A DNA stretch of 64,000 bases. Source: Edaphochlamys debaryana. Lineage: Eukaryota > Chlorophyta > Chlorophyceae > Chlamydomonadales. Shown in pieces: positions 12,601-29,000 of this stretch. Positions within the stretch are counted from its first letter, which is position 1. Each line of letters starts with the position of its first letter. The notes under the pieces were generated by a model. The model saw only the letters and a list, made by a program, of their open reading frames with translations. It had not been told where the DNA came from and searched no databases. The DNA lies in the NCBI GenBank assembly GCA_016858145.1, contig JAEHOE010000037.1, forward strand, positions 186,001-250,000, read 5' to 3'. The translations under genes and the position numbers were made by a program.

Positions 12601-14593
12601 AAGGGGGGAAGGACGTTGCCCCCCGGGTTTTGGGCCCGTGCGGGCGCCTCGGCTGTTGTCACGCAGTGGACACGGGCCGAGGGTGGGTGCAGGGGCGTGG
12701 GGTGCGGGGTTGCTCTGTGCTGTCTGCAGGGCAGGGCAAGCCCTCTGCCTCCCCGACCTCCTCCATCACACCCCACCCCCACCGCCCTTCACACACGGCT
12801 TCGTCCCCCCCTAAAAGCGCCTACTGGTACCGACCTCACCCATGCCTTCCCCTCCTTACCTGCCTTCCCCTCCTCGCCTCCCTCCCTTCTCCCCCGCCTC
12901 TCCCGCCCCCCTCTCCAGCGCCCACCGGCACCGCTCTCACCCACTCACCCGATACATGCCTTTCCTCCCGTGCCTCCCCCCCCCCAAGGTCCCACCGGCA
13001 CGGCGGTGCGCTGGTGGCGGGGAAGCCCCGCTTCGCGGCGCTGCGCAACGCGCTGTGCGTGGCCATGGCTCGGCCCATGAGTGGTGGGGGGGGGAGGGAG
13101 GGGGGGAGGGGGGGAGGGCTTGGGGGAAGGCTTGGGGGAGGGCTTGGGGAGGGAGGGATGCTCAGGCGCAGTGCGGGGGGTGCACGAGTGGGGCGGGGGT
13201 GTGCGGGACCTGAGGTGTACCCAGCAGCGCGCACGCCTCTCCCACCCCCCCTCCCTCCACCCCCACTCCCACCCCCTCACCCACCCACCCCCTCCCTCCC
13301 CAGGCAACCCCGCCCGCGCCTCCTGCGTGTTCCTGGCCCACCGGGCGGTGCCGTACGCGGGGGCGGCGCAGGCGCTGGAGGGCTTCTTCCGACCGCTGGG
13401 GGTGGGGGTGGTGTGCGAGTCCTTGCAAGAGGCAGAGCAGGTGGGGGCGGGAAAGGTTAAAGGGAGTATGTCGTGGGGGTATGTGCCCGGCTTCTGAGCT
13501 CGTGGTGTCACCAAATCCACTCCACCCGCTCAGCAACAAATACCCACTCCATCCCATACGCCTCTCCCCCCTTAATTTCCCTTGCCCCTCCCCTGTCCTC
13601 ACCCCTCCGTACGGTACGGCAGTCCGCGTCCAACTACTCAACCGATCCCAACGGCATGAACCACCGCAACAGCCACGTGACGTCATGGGACGAGCACAAG
13701 CCGGAGCGGGCGGCCCTGCGCGCCGCCGCCGCCGGCCCGGCGGCCGCCGCCGTCTCCGCCGCCGCCGCCGCCTGTGCCCCCGGCGGCGGCATCCTGGCCC
13801 CCCCCCTCGATGATGCCCTCTCGGACGAAGACGCCACCGCCGCATGCCGGGGCATCCTGGCTCAGGCGGCGGGGGCGGTGGCGCGGGGGGAGGCGCTGGC
13901 GGGGCGGGGGCGTGCGGAGGGGGGTGGGAGTGGGGCCTGGCGGCCGCCGGCGGGGCTGCGGCGGGGGGAGCTGGGCGGGGGCGGGGGGCGGCCGGGGGTG
14001 GAGGAGCTGGAGCGAGCGACGGGGGAGCTGCTGGCAGGTGCGGGGGGGGGGGGGGGGGGGGGGGGAGGGGGCAACGGGGGACAAGAGCAGGGGCCCGTGC
14101 GTGGGTTGGGTGCGGGCCACCGGGGGCATGGGGCAGATGGGGCTGCCGGGTTTGGGGCACACACCCTTGGCTGCATAGACCTGACCGGGATCCTGAATCC
14201 TGGATGCTGGATCCTCGACCCCGGACCCTGGACCCTGGACCCTGTCCTGCTAGTGGTTTCTGGGCCCTACGGTCCCAATGCAATACCAGCGCACGAGTCT
14301 TTTGGTTAGGAGATTGGGACTGCCTTGCTCATGGATCTTAAAGTGTGATTCCTGGATCCCGGTTCCCCGCAGTGTCCGACGCCAACGCCGTCACCACCAA
14401 GCACCTGGTCGCCAGCCTGGAGCACATGTACGGCATCACGATCTCGTACGACGAGAAGGAGCGGGTCAAGAAGGCGGCGGTGGCGGCATGCATGGAGGCG
14501 GCGGCGGGGGCGGCGGCGGGGGCGGGGGCGGGGGGATCCAAAGGCCAGCGGGGGACCGGCAGGGGGGGTGGGGCCGCCGCCAGGGCGCGGTGA
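6687..14593 (+). CDS. TPR-domain protein, large, many exons
   Basis: The start ATG at 6687 has a good context (caccATGAAC) and opens an acidic N-terminus (MNVPPGLLEALMSEA; DDESDEEDA). About 18 exons join in phase through GT-AG introns to TGA 14591-14593. The middle exons (about 10316-10455, 10662-10705, 10951-11069, 11282-11395) encode three tetratricopeptide repeats: GNAAFRAGDYTTALHRYTQ, LRNNRCFTLTKLGRLLEA, and AWSRLG followed by CYRQALALSP. The Asn, Asn and Arg/Arg positions fit a two-carboxylate clamp like those binding Hsp70/Hsp90 tails, with Lys replaced by Arg. The C-terminal part (SNYSTDPNGMNHRNSHVTSW; HLVASLEHMYGITISYDEKE) matches no family I know. The whole is roughly 1,000 residues with a Gly/Arg-rich patch near 7830-7920. 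A co-chaperone adaptor role is inferred only from the TPRs. A UGUAA signal follows the stop by about 370 bases. Confidence 0.75.
10089..10160. repeat. Purine-rich minisatellite in TPR-gene intron
   Basis: Units like gtgggtagggggaggaaa repeat about three times with small changes, lying entirely within an intron. Confidence 0.7.
12558..12688 (+). repeat. Tandem echo of an exon 3' end with splice donor
   Basis: The exon end gtggacactggccggggg plus gtgggt (12558-12580) recurs 108 bases later as gtggacacgggccgaggg plus gtgggt (12666-12688). The second copy follows an acceptor-like tgttgtcacgcag, so it could be read as a tiny exon. Confidence 0.65.
12814..13012 (+). repeat. Three echoes of an exon 5' start in the intron
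   Basis: cgcctactggtaccgacctc (about 12818), cgcccaccggcaccgctctc (about 12919) and gtcccaccggcacggcggtg (about 12988) are related blocks. The last is the likely true exon start, and the middle one follows a perfect ctctccag acceptor. Confidence 0.6.
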
Positions 14594-14961
14594 GGACTGA
14601 GGAGGGGTGTCGAGGGGTGGTGTGGGGCCGCTGCATTGGTCCATGGGCCTTTGAAGCATGTGAAAAGGCAAGGGCGAAGGCATGCAACGTAGACCAAATG
14701 TCTCAACGGTTGTGGCTGGGGGGAAGCCTTGAGAGAGGGGCCAAGGGGTGTCGGGTTCGCCGCCCGCTGTCGGTGTTGTCACGTCTTTGCAAGTGTGGAA
14801 GAGGGACTGAAGAGCGGTTGTCGGTTGTGGCTGCGGCTGCGGATGATTGGGAGCTGGCTGGAGAGGGTGTCCCGGGAAGCGTGCGTTGCGGGGTTGCGCC
14901 CGTAGTCCAGGAGAGACGGAGAGTGCATAGCATGCTGTGCACCCCGCTGGGGGTCCCGCAT

Positions 14962-14966
14962 TGTAA
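14962..14966 (+). promoter_or_regulatory. UGUAA polyadenylation signal, TPR gene
   Basis: TGTAA lies about 370 bases after the TPR-gene stop codon, a usual 3' UTR length for volvocine algae, where UGUAA replaces AAUAAA. Confidence 0.5.
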
Positions 14967-15501
14967 CCATCGAGGACTGGGGGCTGTCCCAGGCTGTCAG
15001 GCAGTCCCAGGCTGTCCTGGGAAGCGTGCGTTACACGGGGGGTCTCGGGGTGGGGGGGGGGGCTGGCGGGAGGCCGGCGGCCGTGCACGCACAGCTGGGA
15101 CACCGGGGCCCACCGCCCACGGCCATGCACGGTGGAGCCCAGGGCGGCGCCGGGGACAACTGCCGACTTGAGAACCCCGTGGGAAGGCTGCCCCTGGCTG
15201 GCGAGCCTGCTCCGATGCTGCCAGGGAAGATGAGGGCATTGCCCATAGCCACGCCGCCCCGTGTGCCCCCGCCCCCCGGTTGCACATTGCCTTAGGCCTG
15301 TGTGGCCGCATGCATGTTGGTGTTCCGGTGTGCCCCGACTCTGGCCCTAACGGAGCGTGCGGGTTGGGTCAACACCTGTAACATCTGTCTGTCTGAAAGG
15401 TGAAGCCGGGAGAGGAGGCGGGTCTGTCAGGCCGGGGTCGGACCGACGCAGCCGGTCCCAGGGATGCCTTGCAAGTGTCAAAGCCCCCCCTGCGTACCGG
15501 T

Positions 15502-15634
15502 GGGGGGCTGGAGTCAAGTGCCCCCGGGCTAGTGTCGAGCCGGAAAGGTGCTGGGGGGCTGGGGTCAAGTGCCCCCGGGCTAGTGTCGAGCCGGAAAGGC
15601 GCTGGGGGGCTGGGGTCAAGTGCCCCGGCCACAA
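15502..15634. repeat. 51-bp minisatellite, about 2.6 copies
   Basis: The block ggggggctgg(a/g)gtcaagtg...gccggaaagg repeats at 15502, 15553 and 15604, exactly 51 bases apart and nearly identical. Because 51 is divisible by three, frames on both strands show a 17-residue repeat, which is not taken as coding. Confidence 0.9.
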
Positions 15635-15815
15635 ATTAACACTGGTCCATGCTACGTGGCCTTGCTTGCCAAGCCCTGTACCGCAGCCCCCATGGTGTTC
15701 CAGCGAAGCCCTAACCAAGCTTTGGCTCTGAGGTTCTTCGGAACCCCCACCGCGCCACCCACCCCCACCCCCACATGCGTCTCTGCGTTACCGGTTGCCG
15801 CCAGGGGAATAGAGG

Positions 15816-15836
15816 TGTTGATAAACACCGGGTGAA
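15816..15836 (+). repeat. Dispersed repeat copy 3, partial
   Basis: gtgttgataaacaccgggtg matches the first half of the elements at 868 and 4770, including the gtgtt-GATA-aacac hairpin. It diverges after the ccgg. Confidence 0.5.
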
Positions 15837-17761
15837 GCTGCAGCCCGCAGCGTTGGAAATAACGGGAAGTGGGGCGCAGCCTGAGTGGGCGATTACAACT
15901 CACGTGCGGCCATGCTACCACCGTACAGGCCGTTCACCCGTCCACCCATCCGACATCACCAGGGGACATCCTCCTCCAAGCCGGCGTGGTCCCACAGCGG
16001 TGCTCATCAAGCGGGCGCGCCCAAACACACGTGCGTGGGCCTGGGGCCCCGCGTTGCCCTCAGCCTGCGCCGAACTGGGGGACGGGACGAAGGGGTGCAT
16101 GCCCATCGGACGCATCCCGCCTGAGGGCAAACCTCCCTGGCCCTTGTCGGCTGGCCCACCCCCCACAGCCCCACCTCCCGCAGCCACGAAGCCGCGCCCC
16201 AAGAGCGCATCCAGGCTCCCTGGGGGTGCCTTGGAGCGGTGGGGGGCCTTGGCGGCCTGTGTGCTCGGGGGCTCGTTTTGGTTATTGCGTCTGGTTATTG
16301 CGTCGGTAACCACCGACGGGGGCCCGGGCCCAAGCTTGACCTCGCCGGCTCCGCCCCCAACGGCATCCTGCGGGTTTGAGCTGCCGACGACGTGGCTGGA
16401 GCTGCCCTACCTCTCCTTCGGCCCTGGCAACCAGTGAGACCTCAGCGCCCTTTGCACCCCATCTCGCTCCTGACTGACTGGGTTTACCCAAGGCCCCGTC
16501 CACCGCTAGCAGACGCCGCCACCTGACTGGGTGCACCGCAGTCCGCTCCACCATGGACCAGACGTCCCCACCGCGGCTGCACCTCGCAGCGTATGCCGAG
16601 GCCTCCACTGGAAGACTGCGTAGGCCTCCAGCCGAGGGGGCACGGGCAGGTGGCTCCACGGCTCTGCGCCAAGGCATTTCAAGGCCAGGGCGTAATGCCC
16701 CAGGACATTCCTGTGGTTTTAGTTGGCGCTCCACATCTGTAGCGCCTGCACAAGGGAGCCCTCGCCCCTGTGCACTCCGCACAGCCGCTGCACCTTGCAG
16801 TGCCCTTACCGGGAGCTAAATGAGCGTCCGGGCCCGGCAGGGCGAGAGACCCTAGCTGCCACTGTAGCAAGCGCAGCTGTACACAGGACCGTGAAGGGCC
16901 GTGTTGGGACCAGGTCTCCAGCGCTGGGGCGCCAAGGACCGAACGGGAGCGAGGCGAGGGTGTAAGGCAAGATTGCAATTATGTTAGGGCCGAGGATATA
17001 GCCCAAGGCAGCCGTGCTCACGTCAAGATGTCATTGAGAGAGGACTCTTGGGCGACACAGTAGGGTAGCGCCGCAGCATGGCCAGGCAGTCAAGAAGAGG
17101 CGAGGCAGACGGCCGTTGTAACGCCTACATGCACGCCAACATACACGCACCGTAACGCCCACACGCTTGCCCCGCGGGCGCTGCCAGCAGCCCCCCCGCC
17201 CCCCCCGCCGCCGCATGCACAGCTGCCGTCCCCGCTTTCTCTGACGGTGCTCCCAATGCTCACCCGTCCCCCATGCTCACAGGCGCCCATGCGGCCCACA
17301 CTACGCGCCAGGGTAGGGCTGCGGGCTCCCCAGCGAGACCCTAGCGCACGGGACTGGAGGCTTTTCGGCGGCAGTTGAGCAATTTGGGCTTCTGACGATC
17401 ACGTATTCCATGTGCCTAAGGCGTGATGCGGGGGGACGGCCCGCGCTCTTGAGAATCGCGTGACATGTTGTTGAGTTGGGGTTTTTGCGGCCCACGCGCG
17501 CGCCCAATTGAGTGGTGAGTGGAACTGCATTGCGCCTGGAGTACCCTGATAGTGCAGAGGTGCGCTAGGTCTCGCATCTTTGGGAGCCTGACCGGATCGA
17601 GAACCGAAGCCTGCCATCGTGCGCGCCCCGGCATCCTTAAGCCCTTCTCGCGACTAATGCAGACCCTGTCTACTGCGATTTCTCGTGTCGCACTTGTCTC
17701 TAGCCGCTGCCCTTACAAGCCGAGGGTAATCCCCCGCACATTCGTCGGCGCCCAGCGGAAA

Positions 17762-22139
<4,378 letters not shown>

Positions 22140-22753
22140 AGCAGTCAGCCACGACAAGCAGCGGCAGCAGCAGCGGCCAGAGGGCTTGAGTCTGCCTGGG
22201 ATGAGGCAGGCAAAGGCGGCTGTTTGCTGGTGCCGATGTGGTGCGGCGCGCTGCCGTACGGCGTGCCGTGGGCGACGGAGGGGTTTCCCGCGGCGCGGTG
22301 CGGCGAGGGCCGCGGCCCGCAGCCGGGTGGGGGATGTGAGGGCGTGGGGCCCGGCGCGGGCGGGGCGGGGCCCGCTGTGGCGTGGTGCGGTGTGGGCGGA
22401 CGGCGGTTGGTCGTGAGGAGCTGGGGCCGCCGGGGTTCGGGAGCGTTGGAGTGACGGCGGGATTTGCCGTTGCGAGGTGAGAACGTTTGCGAGTCGTAGG
22501 GTTGTTGGTTGACGCAGGGGCGGTGATGCAGGCGACGGCCGCGGAAGACGCGGCCGGCCCGCGCCCGCCGAACGCAGCGGCAGCATCTGCTTTCCTCTTT
22601 GGAGAGGGGTGGCTGTGCAGTCGGAGACGAGACTAGACGCATGCTCGGCATGTGAGGGGTTCCGCCGGAGTTGCTGCATTGCCCTGGCATGCGCTGCGGT
22701 GCATTGGGGGCCGCGGGTGACGCGTTCTGATGACTGCGACTGACGCGACACGC

Positions 22754-22758
22754 TGTAA
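22754..22758 (+). promoter_or_regulatory. UGUAA polyadenylation signal, enolase
   Basis: TGTAA occurs about 615 bases after the enolase stop, the first such motif downstream on this strand. Confidence 0.6.
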
Positions 22759-23545
22759 GCATCCAGTCTAGACACAGTTCTCTCCGTGCGGCTTGAGCAG
22801 TTTGCGTGGGGCTGGCGAAAGGTGAAGCGTAGTTGAGGTGGAGGCAGACACACCGTCACGCCCGGGTGAAGCCGGGGAAAGGGGTTGGATGCTGTCGATA
22901 GGCCGGCTAGGACGATGGGGACGCTTCCGGCTTCCAGCAACAACCACCCTGACCCCGCTCTGACCCTCACCAGCGATGGGGACGCTTCGGCGAGCACCGA
23001 CGGCATTCCTTGAGGCTCGGTCCACTCATTGAGCCGTTTGGACACCACACCAACGTGCCCATGAGCCGCAAACATACGCTCGAAAGAGCTCTTCGCTCCG
23101 TACCGGCTGCTCGTCCGGCCCCGCGCCGGCTTCTTGCCTCGCCCCGCCCCTCTCGCCCTATTGTAGGCTGTCTACGCTCCTCCGGCGGCTCTAGGGTGTG
23201 CTCGTCGCTCTGCTGCCTGCGTCGCCGTGCTGGCATGCGCCCTCGAGCAAGTTCCTGACGCCACTTTCGCTCTTCTCCGGCGGTTCTCCCGTCACTCACA
23301 GGTCTGTATACGTATGGTTTGCACGGGGCGGGACCGCTTGCGAGCCGCCGGAGAGCTGACAGACATGTCGCCAGTAACCGCTCAAGACCCATACGGTAAC
23401 ATGCGAGCGCGCTGGGCTACTTGCACACCTCACTCTCTTCTCCTGCTTTGCCACGGCCGTGAGGTGACTGGCGGTCCGGAGCCAAGCGTGCCATCGTGCT
23501 CTGCGCTGCATAGCGCTTTGCTTTAAACCCTCACCAGCCTTGCTC

Positions 23546-23550
23546 TTACA
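23546..23550 (-). promoter_or_regulatory. UGUAA polyadenylation signal, membrane-protein gene
   Basis: ttaca on the plus strand reads TGTAA on the minus strand, about 890 bases after the stop at 24441. Confidence 0.45.
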
Positions 23551-24440
23551 CCGCTCCTCCAGTCAAGACATAACTTCGCTGGCCAGCACGCTACTGAGCG
23601 CACTTTCATTACTGGCGCCCTGACCTACGTCATCACACATGCCTACCGTATCCATACACCCCGCACAGCCCATGCGGGCGCTCAATGCCTTGCCGTCAAC
23701 CGTTTGTGGCCGAGCCTCCGCCCCTCCTTGCCGTCATCTAAAGCCCAGTCCACACACGCCAACCTGCGTCAATATGCCCGATTGCGGACGTCCGATCACA
23801 TGCTTAGCGTTACGTCACGTCAGACGTCATGCGCAATTGTTGGCTAGCCCGTCGCTTCCAACGCGGGACCTTGATGCAAGCAACATAGCAATACGGTAAG
23901 CAAGAGGGGCAGACTCATGCTCATTCTCCCAGTCCGTTGGAACCCACGCGTGACCCCCACCCTGCTGCCCGATGTCCACCCGGGCTCTAGGCTCTCCTCC
24001 AAAAAGCTATTCCTCCAAATCCAACACGCACACCCCAAGCCGCAGAGATAGCTTTGCTCCTGCTCGCCGGCCCCATGAATGGCCTGGCTGGCTGGCCATG
24101 CCTGCAACACCCACCGCCCGATCACCGCCCTTGACTTGCTCGCGTGTGAATACGTTCAACAGCCAGCTTGTGCCAGCGGGGTGTACGGATCACGATAAGC
24201 CGCCCAAAGTGTGGAGCCCTGACCTGCGAGTCTACATGCAAGTACCCGCATACCGTACAACTGCCCGCCCGGGAGGGCGCATCGGCGCGTGCCTCGCGCA
24301 ATCCTGAGCCCCCCTCTGCCCCTGCCACGCAACACCCCTTGACGCGTCATCCATGCTCCCACCCAAGCCACAGCAGGCGGCAACAACCGCAATCACCCTG
24401 GATGAACCCAAGAAGCAGCCCCCCTCGTGCCGGCCGCCCC

Positions 24441-25962
24441 TCATATCCGCGGCGCCGCCAGGGCTTCCCGCGTGTAGAGCGCATACAGGTCGGCGTCGGA
24501 CCCCACCGACCCGCCGGCCCCACCCTGCCCCTGCCCCTGCCCCCGCGCTCCCCCGCCCAGCCCGAACTTCCCCGTGCGCGCTCTGTGTCGCGCCGCCGGC
24601 GCCGGCTGCTGCATCTCCTGCAGCTCGAACGACACCTGCCCGTACAAAAAGTACGCGGGCTGCGGGCTGGTCGGCGCTTTCCAAAGCGGCCCCAGCGCGT
24701 CCGACAGCGGCGGCAGCGCCCGGCCCCAGCCCCAGCCGGCGCAGCACGCGCCCGCGCCGCCGCGGCGGCGGCAGCAGAACCGGCCGCACGCCAGCGCCAC
24801 CGCGAGCGCCAACAGACCGGTCCCCGCCAGCGTGGGCCACAGAATGGCGTGGAGATTCACGCCGTGCGTGTCAGCGGTTCGCGAGGTGACCACCTGTCGG
24901 TCCACTACTGTGACTTGGACCGAGCCGCCCGTGGCTTCCTTGGTGCGCGGGAAGGAGCCTGTGGGGTTGTCCACGAGCCGGTTGATGAGCGTGTCGGCGT
25001 CGACCTCGCCCTCGGGCGAGGAGGCGCCGCCGGAGGAGGCGCCCGAGGCCGAGGCGGCGGAGGAGCCGGCGGCTTGGCCCAGCGGCAGCGTGGCGGAGAC
25101 GTTGACGAGGAAGGTCGAGGGGCTGAGCTCCTGCAGGCTCGACACGCGCACCTGGGGGGTGGACGGGGGCGGGTGGGGGATGTGAGCGAGGGAAGGTGAG
25201 TGGGGGGAGAGCGGGAAGAAGGGCGGCTCTCGTGTTGCGTCACGGCGCACCGTCACCACCACCGTAACCGTCACCATAACCGCACCTGCGTGGGTGGGAT
25301 GCGCAGCGCCTCGGCGGTGTCGGCCGCAATGAGCAGCCTCAGGATCTCGGGCCCGGTGGCGTCGATGCCGGTGGTGTCCGGGGCCAGGTCCTGCAGGTCC
25401 TGCTTCGAGTCCGACATGTCGAGCGTCATGCGGAAGGAGACCACCACGGAGGGGTCTTGTTCGCTGGAGACGGGGGGCGGTGGGGCGGCCACGCAGGCGG
25501 CGGCGCCGTCGGCGAGCGTGGTGGTGCCCCCAGGGCAAACGGCGCAGGAAGTGGAGGAGGGCGCGGCGGCGAAGGTGCCGGCGGGGCAGAGCCTGCGGGG
25601 TCGGGCCGGGGCGGGGCTGGTGAGCATGCGCTGGGGAGGGCAGCGGCAGCGTTTAGCTCGGAGCACGGTCCCCCGAGCGTTCCTGGACTTGGACTTTCCC
25701 ATCCCACAATTCTATCCCGAAACTCAGCCGGCACACACCTGCAGGCGGCGGCGCTCTTCTGGAAGGAGAAGGTGCCGGGGGCACAGGGCGTGCACTGGGC
25801 GTTGGCGGGGTCGGGGGCGTAGGTGCCGGGGAGGCAGGCCAGGCAGGCAGAGGCGTTGAACGTGGCGCTGTAGTACCCCTGGCCGCACAGCCGGCACGCG
25901 TTGAGCGGCGACAGCGGCAGCGGCAGCGACAGGCGCAACCGCTGCTCCTCCTCCTCCTCCTC

Positions 25963-26005
<43 letters not shown>

Positions 26006-29000
26006 GGCTGCGACGTCGGCTTGGCGGAGTTGTTGGCACCCGGCCGAGTCGGCGGCAGCCGCGGCGGTGGCGGCAGCGCGCTGGCCCCCGGCCTGGGGCT
26101 AGCACTCGGCGAAGGCAGCGGTGAGCGGGGGTTGCCGCTGCTGCTGCTGTTGCTGCTGCCGTTCGCCGCCAGGCGGCTGCAGCGCACGGCGCGATCCACC
26201 GCCGCGGCCGCGGCGGCGCCATAATCCACGTACATCCCCAGCGTCAGACTGGCGGTGCTGAAGCCGTCGGGTGCGAGCAAGACCACGGGGACGAGCTTGT
26301 CCGGCGGCGGCAGGCCGTCCAGGCTGCTGCACGACGGCTGAACGTCAGCATCGCCATTTCCGTTGCCGTCGCCGTTGTTATCAGCTCTGGGATCCGCATC
26401 CTCATCGAGATTGGCGTCCCGCGAGCCCAGTGCGGACGACAGCGCTGCATCGCCGTTGGCAGTGAGTGAGTCAGCGTTGGCGGAGGGAGAGGCAGGCAGC
26501 GGCGGCACAGGCGCGGCGGAGGGCCCGCGCGAGGGTGACGGCGACGGTGACGGCGACGGCGACGGCGCCGCCGACGGCTCGGGCGCGGGCGTGGGGCTGG
26601 CGGGCCTGGGGCTGCCGCTGGCGGCGAGGCGGCGGCCGTTGCGTGGCGACGGCCCCGTGGCGCCGCCGCTGGGCTGGGGCGCCCGACCCGAGAGCGACCG
26701 GCCCTGAGCCGACGGCGACGGCGTGGGCGTGGGGCTGCCAGTGGCGCCGCCACGCTCCCCGGACTTGGCCGCCTGCAGACCCCCGGGGCTGCCCTGCGAT
26801 TGGGACTGCGACTGGGTCTGGCCCAGCATGCTCTGCGTGATGGCGCTCACGCCGCCGTCGGGGCCGCGCAGGATCTTGTCGACGGCGCCGCTGCGGGCCG
26901 CCGCGGCCGCCAGCTCGTCCGCCAGCGCGTCGCGCGTGTCGAGCGACACCGCCAGCGGCGCCTTGGGCCCAGTCTGGCGCAGCACACTCTCGCCGCTGCG
27001 CGCCTCGAGCGTCATCTGGGCGCCGGCCGGGGCGTTGTCCAGGAGGGAGAGGTCGAGGATTTGGGGGTGATCTGGGTCGGCGGGGCCGCACGACTCCACC
27101 CAGGCCGGGTTGAAGAGGAGACGAGCGGGCGCCAGGCCGGCGCGCGGCAGGGCGAAGCCGGTGGGGGTGGAGGCGGCGGGGAGGAGGGCTGGCGACGGGG
27201 AGGGCGACGGGGAGGGCGAGGCGCGGGGGGAGGGCCGCGGCGAGGCGCCCGGCGGGCAGGGTGGCAGGACCGAGGCGGGGGATGCCGCGGGGCGCGGGGA
27301 CGGGGACGGCGAGGGCGAATTGGAGGCCCCAGCCACGAGCAGCTGATGACGTTGCTGCGGCGTCCCCGCACCTGCCACACCAGCCTCGCCTCTACGCGCC
27401 CCGCCTTCCGCCCCCTTCCCTGGCGCCGTGCTGGCCTCAGCCTCAGCCCCCAGCACGCGGCTGCCACCGCCGCCGCCGCCCAGTGCGCCCAGCCAAGCGG
27501 CGGCAAACTGGCCCCGGAGCAGAGCTGCCGCCAGCTTGCGGCGAGGCGTCGACAGAGCGCCCTCGGTCTTCTCAGCTGGCAACGCGGCGGCGGCGGGCTG
27601 CAGCGCCGCCACGGCGTCCGGGCTGCCCCGGATCGCCGCCGCGAGCGTTGCGGCGGCGGCGGCCAGCTGCGCGGCGGCGTTGGCGCCGCTGGCGTTGAAG
27701 GCGCGGCCGGAGCGGGCGGCGGCGGCGGCGTGGAGCAGCGGCAGCGGCAGGCCGCAGAGCGGTAGGACGGTGGCGCTGGGGGCGTGGACCAGGGCTACGG
27801 ATGCGGCGCTGAAGACGGCGGGGTCGCTCTGTGGCACGAGCGAGAGGTCCAGGCTGCGCTGGAGGACCATGCTGAAGACGGGCAGCGGAGCCGAGGGCGC
27901 GGGGCTGCTGCTGACGAGGGAGGCCCTGGGCGCCGCGGGCTGCGGAGGCTCGGTGCCGTTGCTGGCGCTGCCGCCGGCCGTGGTGCCGTTGGCGGTACCG
28001 TTGGTCGTTGCGGTACCGTTGGCGGTTGCGTTGGTGGCGGTGGTGCCGTTGGCAGCGGTGCCCAGCAGGGAGCGGTTCGGGCCTCGGCCGGCGTTCGGGC
28101 TGGGGCTGGGGCTGGAGCTCGGGCCAGGGCTTCGCGTGTTGACCGGCGTGGAGACGTTTGCGCGTGGCCCCGGCGAGGGGCTGGGCGACGGCGAGGGCCG
28201 CGGGCTCGAGGCCCGGCTCACGGCCGCGGCATAGACGCCGAGCTGCACGGAGCAGGGCCGTGCGGCGGCCGGCAGCGACCATCGCGCCCACGCACCCGGC
28301 GCCGACGCAGGCGCGCCGCTCGCAGCGGGGGGCGGCAGGACCTGCCACACGGGCGCCGGGTCGCAGGTGGTGTTCAGGACCACCACCGTCTCCACGGCGG
28401 TCCGCAGCGGCAGGAACACGGCAGCGAGGCTGAGCCCGAACGGCAGGCGCAGCTCCACATCCGTGGCTGTATCGGGCAGCGGCGGAGGCGCGAGCGGGGG
28501 CGGGGGCGGAGGCGCGCGCTGCGACGGCGGCGGCTGCCGCAGGGCGGGCGAGGCCTGGGGCGAGGGGCTGCTGGGCGGGGAAGGGGCTGCTGAGCCCTCG
28601 GGCGGAACCAGCTGGACGCTGCCCGTGTCGCAGCCTGCAAGCAGCAAAGGAAGGGCCAGCAGGCTCAGGGGCCAGCCTCAGGAAAACGAAGCGATTGCTC
28701 GTGCAGGGCAGCTAGGAAGGAGAGCAGGGCGCTCGTGCCTCTCAGATTTTGGCGCGCAGCACCTCACCTGCCAGCTCCGGCAGCATGCCGTCGATACCTC
28801 CCGCGCCAGCCACCGCCGCGAGCAGGGCCTCCTCTGCACGCAGCACACGGGGCGGGAGCACGGGGGGCACGTCACGCTCAGCAGGACCCGGCATCAGGGG
28901 TTTGCCTGGCCACGCGCACGCACCACGGCAGCACGCAGCACGCACTGCACGGCACTCACCATCGCACAGCGCCGGCCGTTGGCCCCACTGCTGCTCAGCC

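Larger units (their letters stand above)
14594..17761. other. Intergenic stretch between TPR and enolase genes
   Basis: It contains the 3' UTR of the TPR gene to about 14980, a 51-bp minisatellite, a dispersed repeat copy, and the enolase upstream region. A 220-codon plus-strand frame (15775-16437) has a short hydrophobic run (SFWLLRLVIASV) but no family match or good start. A stray TGTAA lies at 16961. No gene is claimed. Confidence 0.5.
22140..24440. other. Convergent 3' region between enolase and membrane-protein genes
   Basis: The two genes point at each other. The enolase 3' UTR runs to about 22770 and the minus-strand gene's 3' UTR to about 23535, judged from UGUAA signals. The remaining 0.8 kb shows only short open frames. 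Nothing else is supported. Confidence 0.6.

Noticed and set aside
15775..16437. 220-codon frame with a hydrophobic run
   Set aside because: No domain, poor start context, runs across a dispersed repeat, and the composition is typical of chance frames in GC-rich DNA.
26244..28640. Long frames overlapping the membrane-protein exon on both strands
   Set aside because: They are shadows of the SP-rich coding exon; their Arg/Gly-rich composition is what shifted frames of such sequence give.
28834..28959. Read-through of the short intron in the membrane-protein gene
   Set aside because: The frame is open across it, but a strong gtgagt donor and tgcag acceptor give a clean phase-matched intron, and the read-through is Cys/Arg-rich and unlike its flanks.
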